A DNA stretch of 64,000 nt from Pseudoips prasinana (Eukaryota > Arthropoda > Insecta > Lepidoptera > Nolidae): contig OX621236.1 of NCBI GenBank assembly GCA_951640165.1, positions 25,536,948-25,600,947 on the forward strand, read 5' to 3'. The position numbers were made by a program, and so were the translations under genes. A model generated the notes under the pieces. That model worked only from the letters and a program-made list of their open reading frames with translations, searched no databases and was not told where the DNA came from. Position 1 is the stretch's first letter, and the number at the start of each line of letters is the position of its first letter. This document shows, piece after piece, positions 1 through 13,300 of the stretch.

Positions 1-65
1 GATTACTGATTTTCGAATATTACCCAGACACTATTGCACACGGACGAAGTTTCGGGCACAGCTAG
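1..65 (+). mobile_element. Helitron (Lep1-like) 3' end
   Basis: The sequence ends in cggacgaagtttcgggcaca followed by gCTAG and then T. That is the 3' hairpin and CTAG terminus of the short lepidopteran Helitrons seen elsewhere in the window. The 5' part is off the window or degraded. Confidence 0.55.
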
Positions 66-605
66 TATATCATGTCTCGTATATATACTAGGAATATCAG
101 TAGAAAATCCAACAAGGAAACAATACTGTACGAATTGCATTCTATAACCGCAAGCAGGAAAATAACACGTGTTGTTGAAAATAAAGTGTGACAAAAAACC
201 AACATGCTTGGTGATTCTAATGGTCTATCAACATAAGGCCGTGTCAAGCAGTCAATAGTTTTGTTCAATCATGTGTATGTGATAGCCGGTGCCTGATTAG
301 CCCTTGCTAAAATTTGCGTGCTAGACCTAAGCCTATGGGACAAGACCATAGTTGCAGAAGAACATCAAGATTTAAAAAAAATACTAAGCATATAGTCCTA
401 CCGTTATAAATTGGAGTAATAATATAAGTTGGGTATTAAATAGGTCTTGTGGGTGGCCAGGGCTTAGAGACTAGGTTTATTTATAACAGCAGGTCCTTAA
501 AAAAGTAGCAAACTGCGAAATCAAACCACTCTAACAGTTTACATAGTAGTATTAGGTTTTTGGTACTTGGTGACTAAAGTGTGGTCGCCGGGCAGGAAAA
601 GCCAC
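66..605. other. No gene seen
   Basis: AT-rich sequence with short chance frames only. Nothing here matches an exon pattern or a repeat that I recognise. Confidence 0.5.
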
Positions 606-700
606 ACTTGAATATTGACTTCTTAAAAGATTGCAAACCTATTAACTGCCACGGTGAGGTCTGTTGTTCTCTTTCCAATATTTCATATTAACTCAAAAAA
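606..700. repeat. Left copy of the block flanking the minisatellite
   Basis: This block (gattgcaaacctattaactg ... ttcatattaact) recurs just right of the array at about 1371-1461, where it is followed by one partial array unit (1463-1491). The array therefore sits between direct repeats, as in a higher-order repeat or an element with internal tandem repeats. Confidence 0.8.
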
Positions 701-1372
701 TGTTTATGTCTACTGTCAGTAGGTAACGTGGTAATTTTACTAACTTATACCTGCTTCGCGACCGCACTTTACCTAAATAAAAAATGTTTATGACTACTGT
801 CAGTAGGTAACGTGGTAATTTTACTAACTTGTACCTGCTTCGCAACCGCACTTTACCTAAATAAAAAATGTTTATGACTACTGTCAGTAGCTAACGTGGT
901 AATTTTACTAACTTGTACCTGCTTCGCAACCGCACTTTACCTAAATAAAAAATGTTTATGACTACTGTCAGTAGGTAACGTGGTAATTTTACTATCTTGT
1001 ACCTGCTTCGCGACCGCACTTTACCTAAATAAAAAATGTTTATGACTACTGTCAGTAGGTAACGTGGTAATTTTACTAACTTGTACCTGCTTCGCAACCG
1101 CACTTTACCTAAATAAAAAATGTTTATGACTACTGTCAGTAGGTAACGTGGTAATTTTACTATCTTGTACCTGCTTCGCGACCACACTTTACCTAAATAA
1201 AAAATGTTTATGACTACTGTCAGTAGGTAAAGTGGTAATTTAGCTAACTTGTTCCTGCATCGCGACCGCACTTTACCTAAATAAAAAAATTATATGACTA
1301 CTGTCAGTAGATAACGTGGTAATTTTACTATCTTGTTCCTGCTTCGCGACCGCACTTTACCTAAATAACTTG
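701..1372. repeat. 84-bp minisatellite, 8 tandem copies
   Basis: Units begin at 701, 785, 869, 953, 1037, 1121, 1205 and 1289, exactly 84 bp apart, each with atgactactgtcagtaggta and cgaccgcactttacctaaat. The last two copies are the most divergent. Two variants alternate in part (actaactt versus actatctt), suggesting duplication of a two-unit block. Because 84 is a multiple of three, one frame stays open as a 28-residue protein repeat; I take that as a by-product. Confidence 0.95.
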
Positions 1373-2039
1373 TATATTGACCACTTTTTAAGGGATTGCA
1401 AACCTATTAACTGCGACCTTAAGGTCTGTTTTTCTCTATCAAATATTTTATATTAACTTCTTCATGCTTCGCGACCGCACTTTACCTAAATACCGTTTTA
1501 TATGAGTTGGCTAAGATTATTTTAAGTTTTTTATTTGACTACTAGATATATGAGTTACAGGTGTACAGCCTAATAGCGGGCGGAAGCTGGTGTTAAATAA
1601 AATAAAAAAGCACACATACATACTGGCTAACATACCGATTGTGGTTTGAATGCGCGTGCGCGTGCAGAGAATTCATGTGCGACTCGTGAGACTCCACCGA
1701 CGTACGTAGGTCATTTGTGTTGTTGCAGCTACATGTTATACCTGAAACAACCACACAAATTTGATATAACAACAAAATTAGTATGATTAAAACATAAAAA
1801 TAATTAACACAATTTAGTCTGGGATAAGTTTGTCTAATATAATTTAATATTTTTGAATACATCAAACTTGCTTAAACCTACATTATAAACCATTACAATT
1901 GATAGATTTGTAAGGGTGCAAATCCTGGTACAATACAGATAAATATTTTACAGATAGAAATAAGTACTATTATCGATATATGTTATCAACGTATCTATAC
2001 GAGTGAGCTGAGAGAATTAAATTTTTCATACGAAAAAAC

Positions 2040-2262
2040 GTCAGTAGGACCTCATAATCAGCTTTCATCTTCAGCCTGTAATTGTCCACTGGTAGCATAG
2101 GCCTCCTCAATGTTTTTGTAACGTTGTGAATTGAAAGGGTTTGCCTTAGTCACCGCACAGGGCATGCGAGTTGGCGACCGCAGGGTAGGTAGTATCTAAT
2201 ACACAGGAGGCACTGCTGCCCGACTGCCTGGCGTATGCCTTAGCCTTTAAAGACACCCACGG
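2040..2262 (-). mobile_element. LINE 3'-region fragment, antisense
   Basis: The sequence ttcatcttcagcctgtaatt, then gtccactggtagcataggcc and gttggcgaccgcagggtagg, follows the order of a common lepidopteran LINE tail read in antisense. Identification is from recognition of that pattern; the sequence is degraded. Confidence 0.5.
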
Positions 2263-2284
2263 GATGATATGGGGTGGCCCTGTT

Positions 2285-2545
2285 ATTCTCGACAGTCACC
2301 GTAGCCTAGTTGGTAGTGGTCCTGCCTTCGAAGCTGGTGGACCTGGGTTCGAATCCCGGTAAGTGCAACTATTTGTGTGATGAGCACGAATATTTGTTTC
2401 CGAGTCATTGATGTTTTCTATGTATTTAAGTATTTATCTATATAAGTATGTATATCGTCGCCTGGTACCCATAGTAAAAGCTTTGCTTAGTTTGGGGCTA
2501 GGATGATCTGTGTGACATTGTCCCTATATATTATATATTATTATT
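2285..2545 (+). mobile_element. tRNA-derived SINE, near full length
   Basis: The polymerase III A box (agcctagttggtagtgg) and B box (ggttcgaatcc) are spaced as in a tRNA. They are followed by an unrelated body (gatgagcacgaatatttgtt ... gcttagtttggggctaggat) and a TTA-rich microsatellite tail. The tRNA half does not fold as a complete tRNA, so this is a SINE. The same body occurs at 3346, 21781 (reverse), 40801 (reverse) and 50264 (reverse). Confidence 0.8.
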
Positions 2546-3345
2546 ATTCTTTCTGGGCCGGAAACCACACGGCTCAGTGAGTTTTAATATCTGATAATGA
2601 GTCCCAGATTTTTCTAGCAAGAAAACTCTTCACTAGTCAGTTAACGATGTTGCTTTACTCTCCCATATAACCTTCGCTTCATCACCTGAACTACTTTGAA
2701 TGTGTTTTAATCAAAATTAAATCCCAAGCTGTTGATTGTGTAATAAAATAAAATTATAAAGTGATGTAAGTATATTCAAATTAATGTGTATAATAGCATG
2801 TAGGACAAGTATAACTTCAAGCTCTGCTGATTACTGCATGTAATTATCCGAGTATAACATTATACTTTCCTCAAACCAATGTACTTTTAATTAATACTGC
2901 ATGTAATTGTAATATTTGTAATCATGTATCAATGAAAAAGCATTTTTAAGTCCCATTAACGATCATGACGGTTTTTTCAGATGGGCTCAACAATAATAAA
3001 AACTATTTTATCTCCTAACGATGTAGACAAACAACGCAAGAAAACGTAAATATCTTTGATGATTTGTGTGTGAAGTCGTTCGGACGGACTTTCAATGGTT
3101 GTAGTTTTTATTCGACGATTTCCATATAATTTGAGGTTACTACCGAAACAAAGTATATATTTTTTTCCTTATTATACAATTGACAGCTCAGAATTGATTT
3201 ATTAAATGAATTCGTAGTCCATCTCCATACTTAATGGTGATTATATAGCGATTTTGGCTGATTATGGAGTTTTATTTACCAACAATCAATTAAAATAACG
3301 GACAAATTAAATATTTAGAAATTCATAGATACTAAAAATACATTT
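2546..3345. other. Intergenic/intron sequence, nothing recognised
   Basis: AT-rich, without coding potential or recognisable repeats. Confidence 0.5.
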
Positions 3346-3886
3346 ACGGGCCTGTTGGCCTGGTTGGCAAACGCTTGCTATTCACCCCAGAGGTCGTGAA
3401 TTCGATTCCCACCCAGGACAGATATTTGTGTGCATGAACATGTCTGTTTGTCCTGAGTCTGAGTGTAATTATCTATATAAGTACTAGCGGCCCGGTACGT
3501 GCTTCGCTACGTATAAGGCATAGTAATAAAAAAAATGATTATTAAGTTCATTTATTCAAACAAAAAAATATTTTAAATTGCTAAAAGAAGTTGATTTTGC
3601 ACTTTTTCAATACTTATTTTAAATTTTCTCTACCTACAAACCTTCTCTGGACTTCCACGAATAATTCAAGACCAAAATTAGCCAAACCGGTAAAGGCGTT
3701 GTTGAGTTATAACATTACAACGAAAAGTGGCATTGATTTTTATATATATAGATGTATTTACATAAAAAAGTAGTATATGGAAATATATCAGTTATCTGGT
3801 TTCCATAGTACAAGCTCTGCTTAGTTTGGGATCAGATGGCCGTGTGTAAATAATGTCCCAGGATATTATATATTATTAGATGGGCC
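3346..3886 (+). mobile_element. tRNA-derived SINE split by a Helitron insertion
   Basis: The head has an A box (tggcctggttggcaaacg) and B box (gaattcgattccc), then the body reaches ...atctatataagta at 3483. It resumes at 3753 with tgtatt and ends in the ...ttccatagtacaagctctgc body and a TTA tail. The copy at 2285 reads aagta-tgtat without interruption, which fixes the insertion point. Confidence 0.8.
3484..3752 (-). mobile_element. Short nonautonomous Helitron (269 bp)
   Basis: Read on the minus strand it starts TCTATATATATA and ends ...CCGCTAG between A and T, with a terminal hairpin (tacgtagcgaagcacgta). It is nearly identical to the copy at 45573-45836. It is inserted cleanly into the SINE, so it is younger than it. 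Confidence 0.85.
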
Positions 3887-4039
3887 TGGTATAAATACAA
3901 TATATAAATTTATTTATCATCGATACCTAGGATTCTTTGCGGCTCTTAGCCAATTGCTGTCACCGCTCCATAAGTGATCGTCAAGGATAAGCATGCGGCG
4001 CGCGGTTAGTCTATAAATAGGTGACCGTCAAAGTGGTTT

Positions 4040-4112
4040 CATTCCTGAGCTTCTGCGGGACCGACAGCTTAACGTGCCCTCCCGTTAAGCTGTCGGTCCC
4101 GGTAAAATCCAT
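4040..4112. repeat. Perfect 18-bp hairpin in a repeat fragment
   Basis: The arms at 4057-4074 and 4083-4100 (gggaccgacagcttaacg and its exact complement) are separated by 8 nt. Confidence 0.8.
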
Positions 4113-4236
4113 AAGCCATGTCAGATATAGATAAATAGACTTGAAATAGCCTTGTCTAGAAATTTCGTTTGTATATTTGCCTAATATTTAAACTACTTAG
4201 ACTACTCCTGAACTAAACATTATGTTATGCACGTAC

Positions 4237-4370
4237 CGACTAGATCGGAGTTGGGTGGAGTGGCGAAGACATGGTCGTGGTTGGATGAATCGTGCGCGGT
4301 CCTCTCCTCATCGTTGGAAACGTTCAGCATCGAATCCAACGAGCCGCTGCTGTGAGACTGGAGAGATAAT
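4237..4370 (-). CDS. C3G: C3G exon 8
   Basis: The acceptor is atttccag and the donor gtacgt; 134 nt, phase 2 to phase 1. It encodes [20 protein letters not shown] and then [12 protein letters not shown], a serine-rich linker. No further exon of the gene could be placed between 1 and 4236. Confidence 0.82.
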
Positions 4371-7300
4371 CTGGAAATATCACATACATAAGACATTATA
4401 AAAAAAATCGATGTAGGAAAGAGTAAGAAGGCAATGGTTATATGAAAAAAATAACACTATACATTTCGCGCAAATCATTCTTGGGCTGGATTCTTGAAAG
4501 TTTTTTGATGCCGTGTCCGCAAATATAAAGTGGTGGACGATTTTATTCAAAGCATATTAACACTTAAGGAGTGACCCTCCATTTACTACAAAAATAAATC
4601 GCTAACGGCTCTAATAGACCCAATTTTTTATATGCGATTCATCCAAACTTCTGAACTTACATGAACATTGTTTATTTTTATAGTAATATTATACTAATTA
4701 TACAATTAAACAAGTAACGATACCGTGAATGTATAATTTTACCATAAAATAAGTAGTAGCAAAAACATACCCATCAAACATCAATATATATTAACTGAGT
4801 TCTCATGTAGGCGATACCGGTTTGAATGGTAATTTTATGACTTTTCAGTGCAAAATCTTTTCACAACATCTCACATTTAGTTCATCAAGTCAAATACTGT
4901 GTAGTCTGGGTCCAATAGATCTGGTAGCACGCTTTAATTGTTAGAAATAAATGTACGGAGAAAAAATGTTTTGCGCGACCACACGTCATTTATAAAATTA
5001 GTAAAGATTATCGGAATCAGTATTAGCAGTGCTTAGAACGTTTAAAGAAACAAACCTATGGTGACTTTGAAAGCGAACAACTATTAGAACACCATCTTTA
5101 AAGTAATATGTTTATTGTTTAGTCCTTCATTGATATGACAAGCCAATTAGTGTTTTTAGCAACCCTCACGCTAGATAAACTTATATATTACACATATACA
5201 ACTCACAGACATAAAGCGCAAGACTTGGAACAACTTAAGTCCATTTTTATTTCGAAACTATTTATGTCAAAAATCTACTTGGTAGTAGTTTGTTGACATC
5301 TACTATAATTCTATTGATAATATTGTCACATGCACTTATTTCTATAGTAATGTAATCGTCAAACTGGGTGTTATTTTTAAATGTACTTAAGAAGGAGGCA
5401 GTTATAATATCCAACTGTAGAATTTTCTTTTTAGTTTAAATCGAGTTTGGCAATTTTGATTCGGCAGTGAATGATTCAATTTCGAGATGGTATCTTATAA
5501 ATCATATTCGAAAGAAAGGATGAATTCGGTTTTATGTTTTTATAACAGTAATTCTTCTTATATTTTAATAAATAGTGTCTAATAAAAATACATCATTATC
5601 TATGGGTTAGTAAAATCTGTCCCATGCGGAGTCAACCTTAAACCACTTCGCCAACCGCGAAGGCGATTGTTACCGAGTTTGTTTTGTTACAGAATATAGC
5701 CCCTGGTTCTATGAGTTATTCACTTGTATTAAACTCTCACAAAGCATGGCAGCCTATTTATGTTACACGGTGTACAAACCATTAAATTATCTGTTAATGG
5801 CGGTTGTATGTGAAAGCGATATTAAGTTTTCCGGTTGGGTTCAACTAACCTATCAATAGAGAGAGCCAGTAAGGAGTTGTCATTCGCGGACTTGCGCTTA
5901 GGCGGCAGGGGTGGGGCCAACTCGATTTTCCTGTAACATACATTGCACTCTCACTATTTTATAGGTACAACATATTACTACACTCTCTAAACTAATAAGT
6001 GGCATTGCCTTACCGATAAACTCAACTAAACATGAACCGATTTTAATTATTGCCATTTTTTTTTTACCTATTATATTAAGATGAACGGTAAAACTAATAA
6101 TATGTTTTCGTCATTGTACGTGTGAATATGGTTTACATTGGCAAATAAATAAAAAAACAGTTAGAGGCTATTTATTTTTTAAGCATAGCGTTATTTCGGT
6201 CTGTGTACAGCTCGACTGGGGAAGTACCTCCACCATACAGAATATTCTACAGGTAAGCATTTAACGTTAACATTGTGTGGTATATCAGGTCGCCAGCGGT
6301 CATCGGGGAAAAGTAAAGAGTTGTAAAGTTATTTTTATTATTTTTTTTTTATTGCCTAGGAAGCCGACGAGGTATCGGTCCACCTGATGGTAAGTGGTAA
6401 CCGCTGCTCATGGACATTACCAGTGCCAAGGGGCACAGCAAACCGTTGCCTACCGTGATATTAGTACTCTTTTTAAACCTCGTTTGAAGAAGGGCATGTC
6501 GTAGCGCTGGGGAAACACCGCAGCAGGTAATTAATGTTAACGCGTGAGTGATTCATAGGCCGCTTACCACTAAGTAGTCCATATGCTTGGTCATCTTTAA
6601 AAAATACTAACTTTAACTACTATTATTATTAACTATTAACTTTAAATATTATACTAACCTTACCCTCCTATAAAAGGTGCAAACCCGATTAATGTATCTA
6701 AATGAGTTATGGCCAATAACTGAAATATAACAATAGTGTTTTGTTTATTTCGCTCTTTCGTTTATAATATGACCGAATTAAGCATAATTCTATTGTCTTT
6801 TGGTATCATGTTTTTATCCCTCGTTTAAGTTCAGTAAATGCTTGAATACAGTTCCATAAGGCGGAGCTGATTTGCGGCTTAAAATGTTTGATTCCTCTCA
6901 TTAGGCTGTATATGTGTTACTAACTCATCAATCATAACTATTGTACTTTGTTTATTTTACAATTCGTAATAAATTAAAGATAAAGTAATTGAATGTCACA
7001 TTTTATATAAGTATACTCAATTATACTACATTCAAAACTGTTCACGTAGGTATTATAGTGCATGCTGTGGCTTCCTATAATTCGAGGATCACGCTGGAAT
7101 AAATCCTGTACCTTTTTAATGAAGGACGTTGTATTGTGTGTATCCTCTGTTGGAAATCCATTAATATATAATAATGAATGGAAGTATAAGTTAGTAAATT
7201 TCACAATAAAATAGTACATTATACATACGAACATCACATCATGGGGCGTACTAAACAGGTAAAACAGAAATAGTTATATCGGCCGGAACGGAAAGTATCC

Positions 7301-10300
7301 AACCGTGTACTCCGACCTCTCTTTACGCTTCGAGTTGCAACGTTAATTCCCTAAGTCTTTTCTTGGTGAAAACGCGACATTAGCACTTGAGTCAGTCGAA
7401 TACCTATCATTTAGAAGTTCCAGATTACTCAAATAATAATAAATAAAGTCGGTAATAGAATGACTGACGGATAACCGTTTGCCTAAATTCATTCATCATT
7501 CGTCAGTAATCGTTATACTAATAGGTGTATAGTTATGTGCTATACCTACTTATTATTTATAGTTATGTGTTATAACTATTTCTATTTTTCCTCTATCTAA
7601 AAATAACTACATAGATACACGTAATCAAAGATATACTATGTATTAGCTGTCAATATTACATATAAATACATATATAATTCTATTCTAATAAATAAAATAT
7701 AAGTAAACATAAAGATGCTGTACTTTTATTTGATTTTGTATTTTGATTTTAAATTTATAGTGATAGTTTTAGTTTGTATGTAGTTTTAATCCATTTCTCA
7801 TCTTTAAGAAATAATATTTTATACTTAATGAAGACCTGCTTTTGTTTTCTGTGCTTTTAAGACCATGGTATAGAAAACAATAACCGAAAAATATTAGGAA
7901 TGATCCTTGAAATACCTGTGCTAAAAAATAACCAAGTGCTGATTATAGAAATATCTGAACAGTTGCTACTAGAAATGCGAACTTTTATATAACATAATGG
8001 GAGTTCTTACAGTTTCTTAATGCTTAAAACATTTAAATGAGCAGTCATTAAATCATTGATGGAGCAAACCACCTAAGGAAATGTTGCTTCCACTTTTTGC
8101 TTCACTTCTTTAATTTACGACAACTTTCTCTACTAGATGGTCTGTCAATTTCCTTTTCAGTGCTCCCGTTCCTCTCAATTTAACACGACATATGCACATT
8201 AAATAAATGTTACAATCAAATATATTCGCATCCCATGTTCCGATATAAAATATGTAAGTTTAAGTTAACGGTACATAAAAGCTTCGTAAGTGTTATAACA
8301 ACACCATTAAATTTTACGCGTATATCTATACTGTAACAATATTCATCAATACTGTACATGCGTCTAGCTTTCACGAAGATGGCACGTATCGCGTCGGAGG
8401 CGATGCGCGGCAACCCACTTAAGCGGCGACGGGGACAAGCACAACGCTACATACATAATAGGTACAGACGCCAGCACATCCAGCTACCCCAATCTGTCAA
8501 ATTTCTTTTATAGATTTTCAACATTATCACAAGCATAATGTTCACTTTCAATTGGGAAAATTTGACGGATCGGGGTAGCTTGATGTGGTGGCGTCTGTAC
8601 ATAAGTTTTATTAATAGTCCGCAGTACTAGGTAAGTTGACGATAAATGTGACTAGCTTAAAGTATGTATTTGTAAAAAAAAATGCCCACAGAAACATGGC
8701 CGTGATGTTTAATTTCAACCTTTTACGGTCTGATTTTCTTTTTTAAAGTAAACGTAAAGTAATTTTTTAAGAAGTGGTGTGCTAGTGTTGGACTTCAAAG
8801 CAAATGAATATGTTATTAGTATTGCAGATTCCACCACCAGTTAAGGCGTTTCGCTTCGTATACTTCAAGTTATCTAAAACCTAAATTGTAGTTAGCACTT
8901 TGCTGTATACTAACCTGATGGGCCGGGCTGGTTTGGGAGGCGGGGAGTCAGGCGCGTCCAACACTGATTCCGATGAGTGCGAGGCGCGAACACCAGACGC
9001 TTCGGAGCCAGGCTCTCCAGTCAACAATGAACGCTCTTTAGGCGTTAACGGAATATCTGAAAATGAATAAAAATTACTACATTTCAGGCAACCTTTACAA
9101 ATAATAAAAGCTAGATTCAGTATGAAACGGTTTACTCGGGCATCCTTTCATAAAACATATCAAATCAATGATGCTGAAATATTGTCATCGACATTGAAAT
9201 TGAACGTTCAAAGTGAAAAATATTTTTTTTTATAAATCAGATGGCGGCAATGGAGAAAGTGGGTCACCTGTCGGTAAGTGATCACCGCATGCCCACTTGC
9301 ACCACACACCCATGGAAACTCGCAACACCAGAGGTGTCGCGGGTGCGTTGCTGGCCTTTAAAAGTCAGTAAACCAGTGTTGCTGACCCTTGCCCCCACCA
9401 CAATGAGCTCTAGGGACCTTACTCACACTCGGAAACACAACATTAAAATTATTAATTATATTATTAAGGAGTGTTTGTTGTAAGGTACTTCCCCAGTCGG
9501 GTTGCTCTTTGAGCGAATGGACGCTATGCCCTACCTCTACTAAATCACTCTTACCCAGACCATGACACGTTATACGGATATTTGTTCTTTGTCATTTATT
9601 GGTGTTTATAATTAGCCTAGAAAGCTGCCACTGCATCAGTTAATAATACTACGAACTAAGTTACCCGTGCCCTAGGTTACCCCCATGGGTTTCACCTTGG
9701 CTCAAGACAGTTAAAAGTGTTATGTGTTACAAGAAGAATATTATATGTAATTCAATTTGGCACTACGTTACATATTATTTGTTTCACTATATAATAATAC
9801 TCATCACTGCAGAATACTAAAAGTATTTTAGTAAAATGCTACCATGGTATGAAATATTTTTGGCTTACATTTTAATGCAGAGTATAGTTACTTACATACA
9901 TAGTTACACAGTATTACTAACATAGTATATTATAAAATTGTAGTTGAAAGAATCAGCTGAAAATGACGAAAATTGTAAAAACTTAAAGCTGATTTTAAAA
10001 AGAAGATATACTGGGTTAGTACCAATACAATCGTCTTAAATGGTTTTTAAATAAGCTTCAAATTTTTACAATTGTCATCACATTCAGTTAATACTTTCAC
10101 CTAAAATGGTCTATTTCTACTATACACAGATGTATTTTACCGATGGAATATTCCTAAAACACTTAACATTCCAGGTATCCAAGAAGAAACACATACTATA
10201 ACTATTACACTAAATAGCACACTCAAACCTAATAGGGCTAAAGTGTTACCACAAAATACTACTGTTTGTGATTAAAATTGTGAAATTTGCAATTTATAAT

Positions 10301-13300
10301 AATAATCAATTACAATTCATAGTTAAGGTTAGACATAAAAGTTCAAAACTCTTACTTCACCTCGACCAAAACTGGTTGCGCTTAGTGTAAATTATGTAAA
10401 GCTATTAGAAAATATCAGTTTGCTTAGAAACTCGCGGATGAATCCTATTGACATCACGTGTTTAATTTGCATAATATACTCGTTTGTAAAAAGTAAAGTA
10501 AAAACTAGATATTAAAAGTAAAAGCTAGCGATATCTGACACAGATAGCTTTTTTGTCGCAGTCAAGGTTAAAAAACGAATTTCCATTGGTTTCTAAATAT
10601 AAACAACTATCGCGCTTGTGCAACATTTCGACAGGTTTGTTTATGATATTGAAGCTACGATTATTTCATAGAGATTAGGATCTTCACTACCTTTTCCTTC
10701 CTACCTTTTGTCACATAAAAAATTAGAAAAAGGAATGAAATAAAATGCTTCTAACCATAAAAAGGGTGCTTGATGCGGGTAGCGCCGGTAATTGTGGAGC
10801 TCTTTGGGGAAGGCTTTTGTTCAGCAGTGAACATCTTTCGGCTGATAGGATGGTGAATTATCACCATATGTGCATAAAAATGATCATGATTAGATGATCA
10901 TCATTATACGAGTGGCTGCCATACGACCTCCTATCTCCTTTCGTAACAGAAATGGTAAGACCAGGCATAAGTTTACAGATTATGTAAGACTCTTCTCACT
11001 ACCCGTTACAGCTTTGTTCTCTACCTTACGACAACCGGTATAGATGGGAGGATCGAATTGTGACCCCGAGAACCCAACAGATACTCTAACTATATACGAT
11101 TGATCACGCTATCGCTCGACTTTCTGTGAATAGATAAGGCACTATATAATAACACACCTGGCAAGGAATTCCTTTGTGTTGACGAGCGGGGGGATACAAG
11201 CGCGGGGCGCGGGGATAACGCAGGTCGCGTCATGTGTTGCTGCGCTAACGTCGACACTTCCTCTACTGCTGACGTGACTCCTTTGACAACGGAACTGACG
11301 CGTTCAGGTGATAGTGCCGCTGCTGACGTATCCAGCTCCTCGTTTCCGGCGTCAGCTCGCAAACTCACAGCTGTGATCTCATCACAAAGCTGAATCAACA
11401 TCCCAAGTGCTTTGCATAACCGTTTCACAGCGCTCGTTAGCTGTGGTGATCGGCTGCAGTACGGTTTTATTGCTGGAACACGATTACATTCGATTAGGAA
11501 AATACCCTTTATACTATCACGTCTACTGTGTCACAGAAAAGCATAGGTACACCATTGTTTAACTATCGTGTCGCTTAGAATATTGACATAAAGGTATCCT
11601 ACTAATATTATAAAGGCGAAAGTTGGTGAGTATGTGAGTGTGTATTTGTTTGTTACTTCTTCACGTCTAAACGGCTGGAGCGAATTTAATAAAATTTGGT
11701 ATGGAGTTAGCTGACACCCTGGAATAATCCATAGGCATTTATAAGATTTAGTGCGGGTAAAACCGCGGGGCACATCTAGTATGTGTATATATTAAAGAAG
11801 GCAATAACGGTCATACATGGGCAACTTCATTTTATCAACAAGTTTTAGCAGTGGATTCTTAGTTATCCCAGCTTTATAAATCAGAACCTGGCCCACTAAT
11901 TCGGTCGGTTTGCTCAACAAAATGTACCAGAAATTATTTTTTTCCGGGATATCTCCAAACTAAGGCCAACTTAGCGCAAAAAGGGGGAGAAGTCTATTAA
12001 AAAACGTACCTTCAACGTGGTCTACGCATTGCGGTGTAGTACATCATTTTTATGCCTTGTACGGCAAGCATCGTTTCGATGACGTCACAAATGAGTACGT
12101 AAGTTTAATAAGGGTATTTAAATATTACTAATTTAGGATTTTCCAAGTTATATTATATTGATTTAGTACACAATGGCAGAGTAGGTACACATTGTAAGGT
12201 TTGCATCGTGAGTATTAAACGAACAATGTTTATATATAATAAATATATAATCAGCTTCTCAACAACTGCTCATACGATTTAGATAACATTAACAGGATAT
12301 GGGGATTTACAGGGCTATAAGAGGTCACATCTCCGAGAAATCTTGTTTTCACGAATTACCACTAGGTATATACAGATATAGCAAAGCGTCAAAAGTTTAA
12401 GACTCCCGATTATAAAAACCTTTTATCGAATGACATAATAATATGATAGTTATTATTTGCCGTTCGTTTTCCTTATTATAAATAAACTTCTCATTCTACT
12501 CAGTCTAATTCATTCTTGAAATCTATGCAACCCAACTCTTTGTGAAACCGGTAAATATTGCTAAATCAAAACGGAAACGTCTGAAATATGCATAAAGTTA
12601 TTAACTACATAATCACTGAATTTATCGTTATGGAAGCTAATCTAAGCATAATAACATAACATCGCTTATAAACTTACTTAGGTATCTCAAGTAAATTAAA
12701 TACAGGTCCATCCGTTTTGATTGGGATACCACATACAGACAGACTCACATATGTGTTACAACTAAATAAATCTTTGTGACGGTGTTTAATAAATACCTAA
12801 ATTAAAACGCTAACACATATAAAAACATGCATGCAATGTTTTACCTTTGTGAATATTTGCGATAGATTCAAATACAATAGTGCCATTGTCGGGGAGCATT
12901 TCCAGTTTCCTCTTTGTAATAACATCCGAAAAGTGTTTTAAACCGAATGTAACCTGCGGACAATAGGCTTTATATGTAAAATATACACAATTAAGTACCT
13001 ACATACAATACATATACCCTACGAATTCTTGTACAGACGCCAGCACAGCAATCTGTCAAATTTTCCCAATTGAAAGTGAACCTTATGCTTTTTTAATATG
13101 CATGTAATTAAATTTGACAGATTGGGATAGTTGAATGTGCTGGCGTCTGGCAACGGGCTACTTTTTAAGTCTTTCTGATAAAAGTTATAAGAGAATAAGA
13201 CATAATTAATTTTGAAACAATAAAATAAAACTATGAAATCAATGAGTTTCGTTAAGACGAATCTAATGAGCAACTCGAGTAGTATACTAATGGCCATTGC

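Noticed and set aside
891..1271. 126-codon repeat ORF (minus strand)
   Set aside because: It is a by-product of an 84-bp (28-codon) minisatellite, with no start context or domain.
701..1372. CRISPR-like array
   Set aside because: The units are fully tandem with no unique spacers, and the genome is eukaryotic.
2296..2360. tRNA gene at the SINE head
   Set aside because: The A and B boxes are present but the arms do not form a proper cloverleaf, and the sequence runs into a SINE body. The same applies to 3346, 13950 and 21900.
11453..11472. Alternative acceptor for C3G exon 5 at 11454
   Set aside because: It would break the phase from exon 4, while the acceptor at 11473 keeps it.
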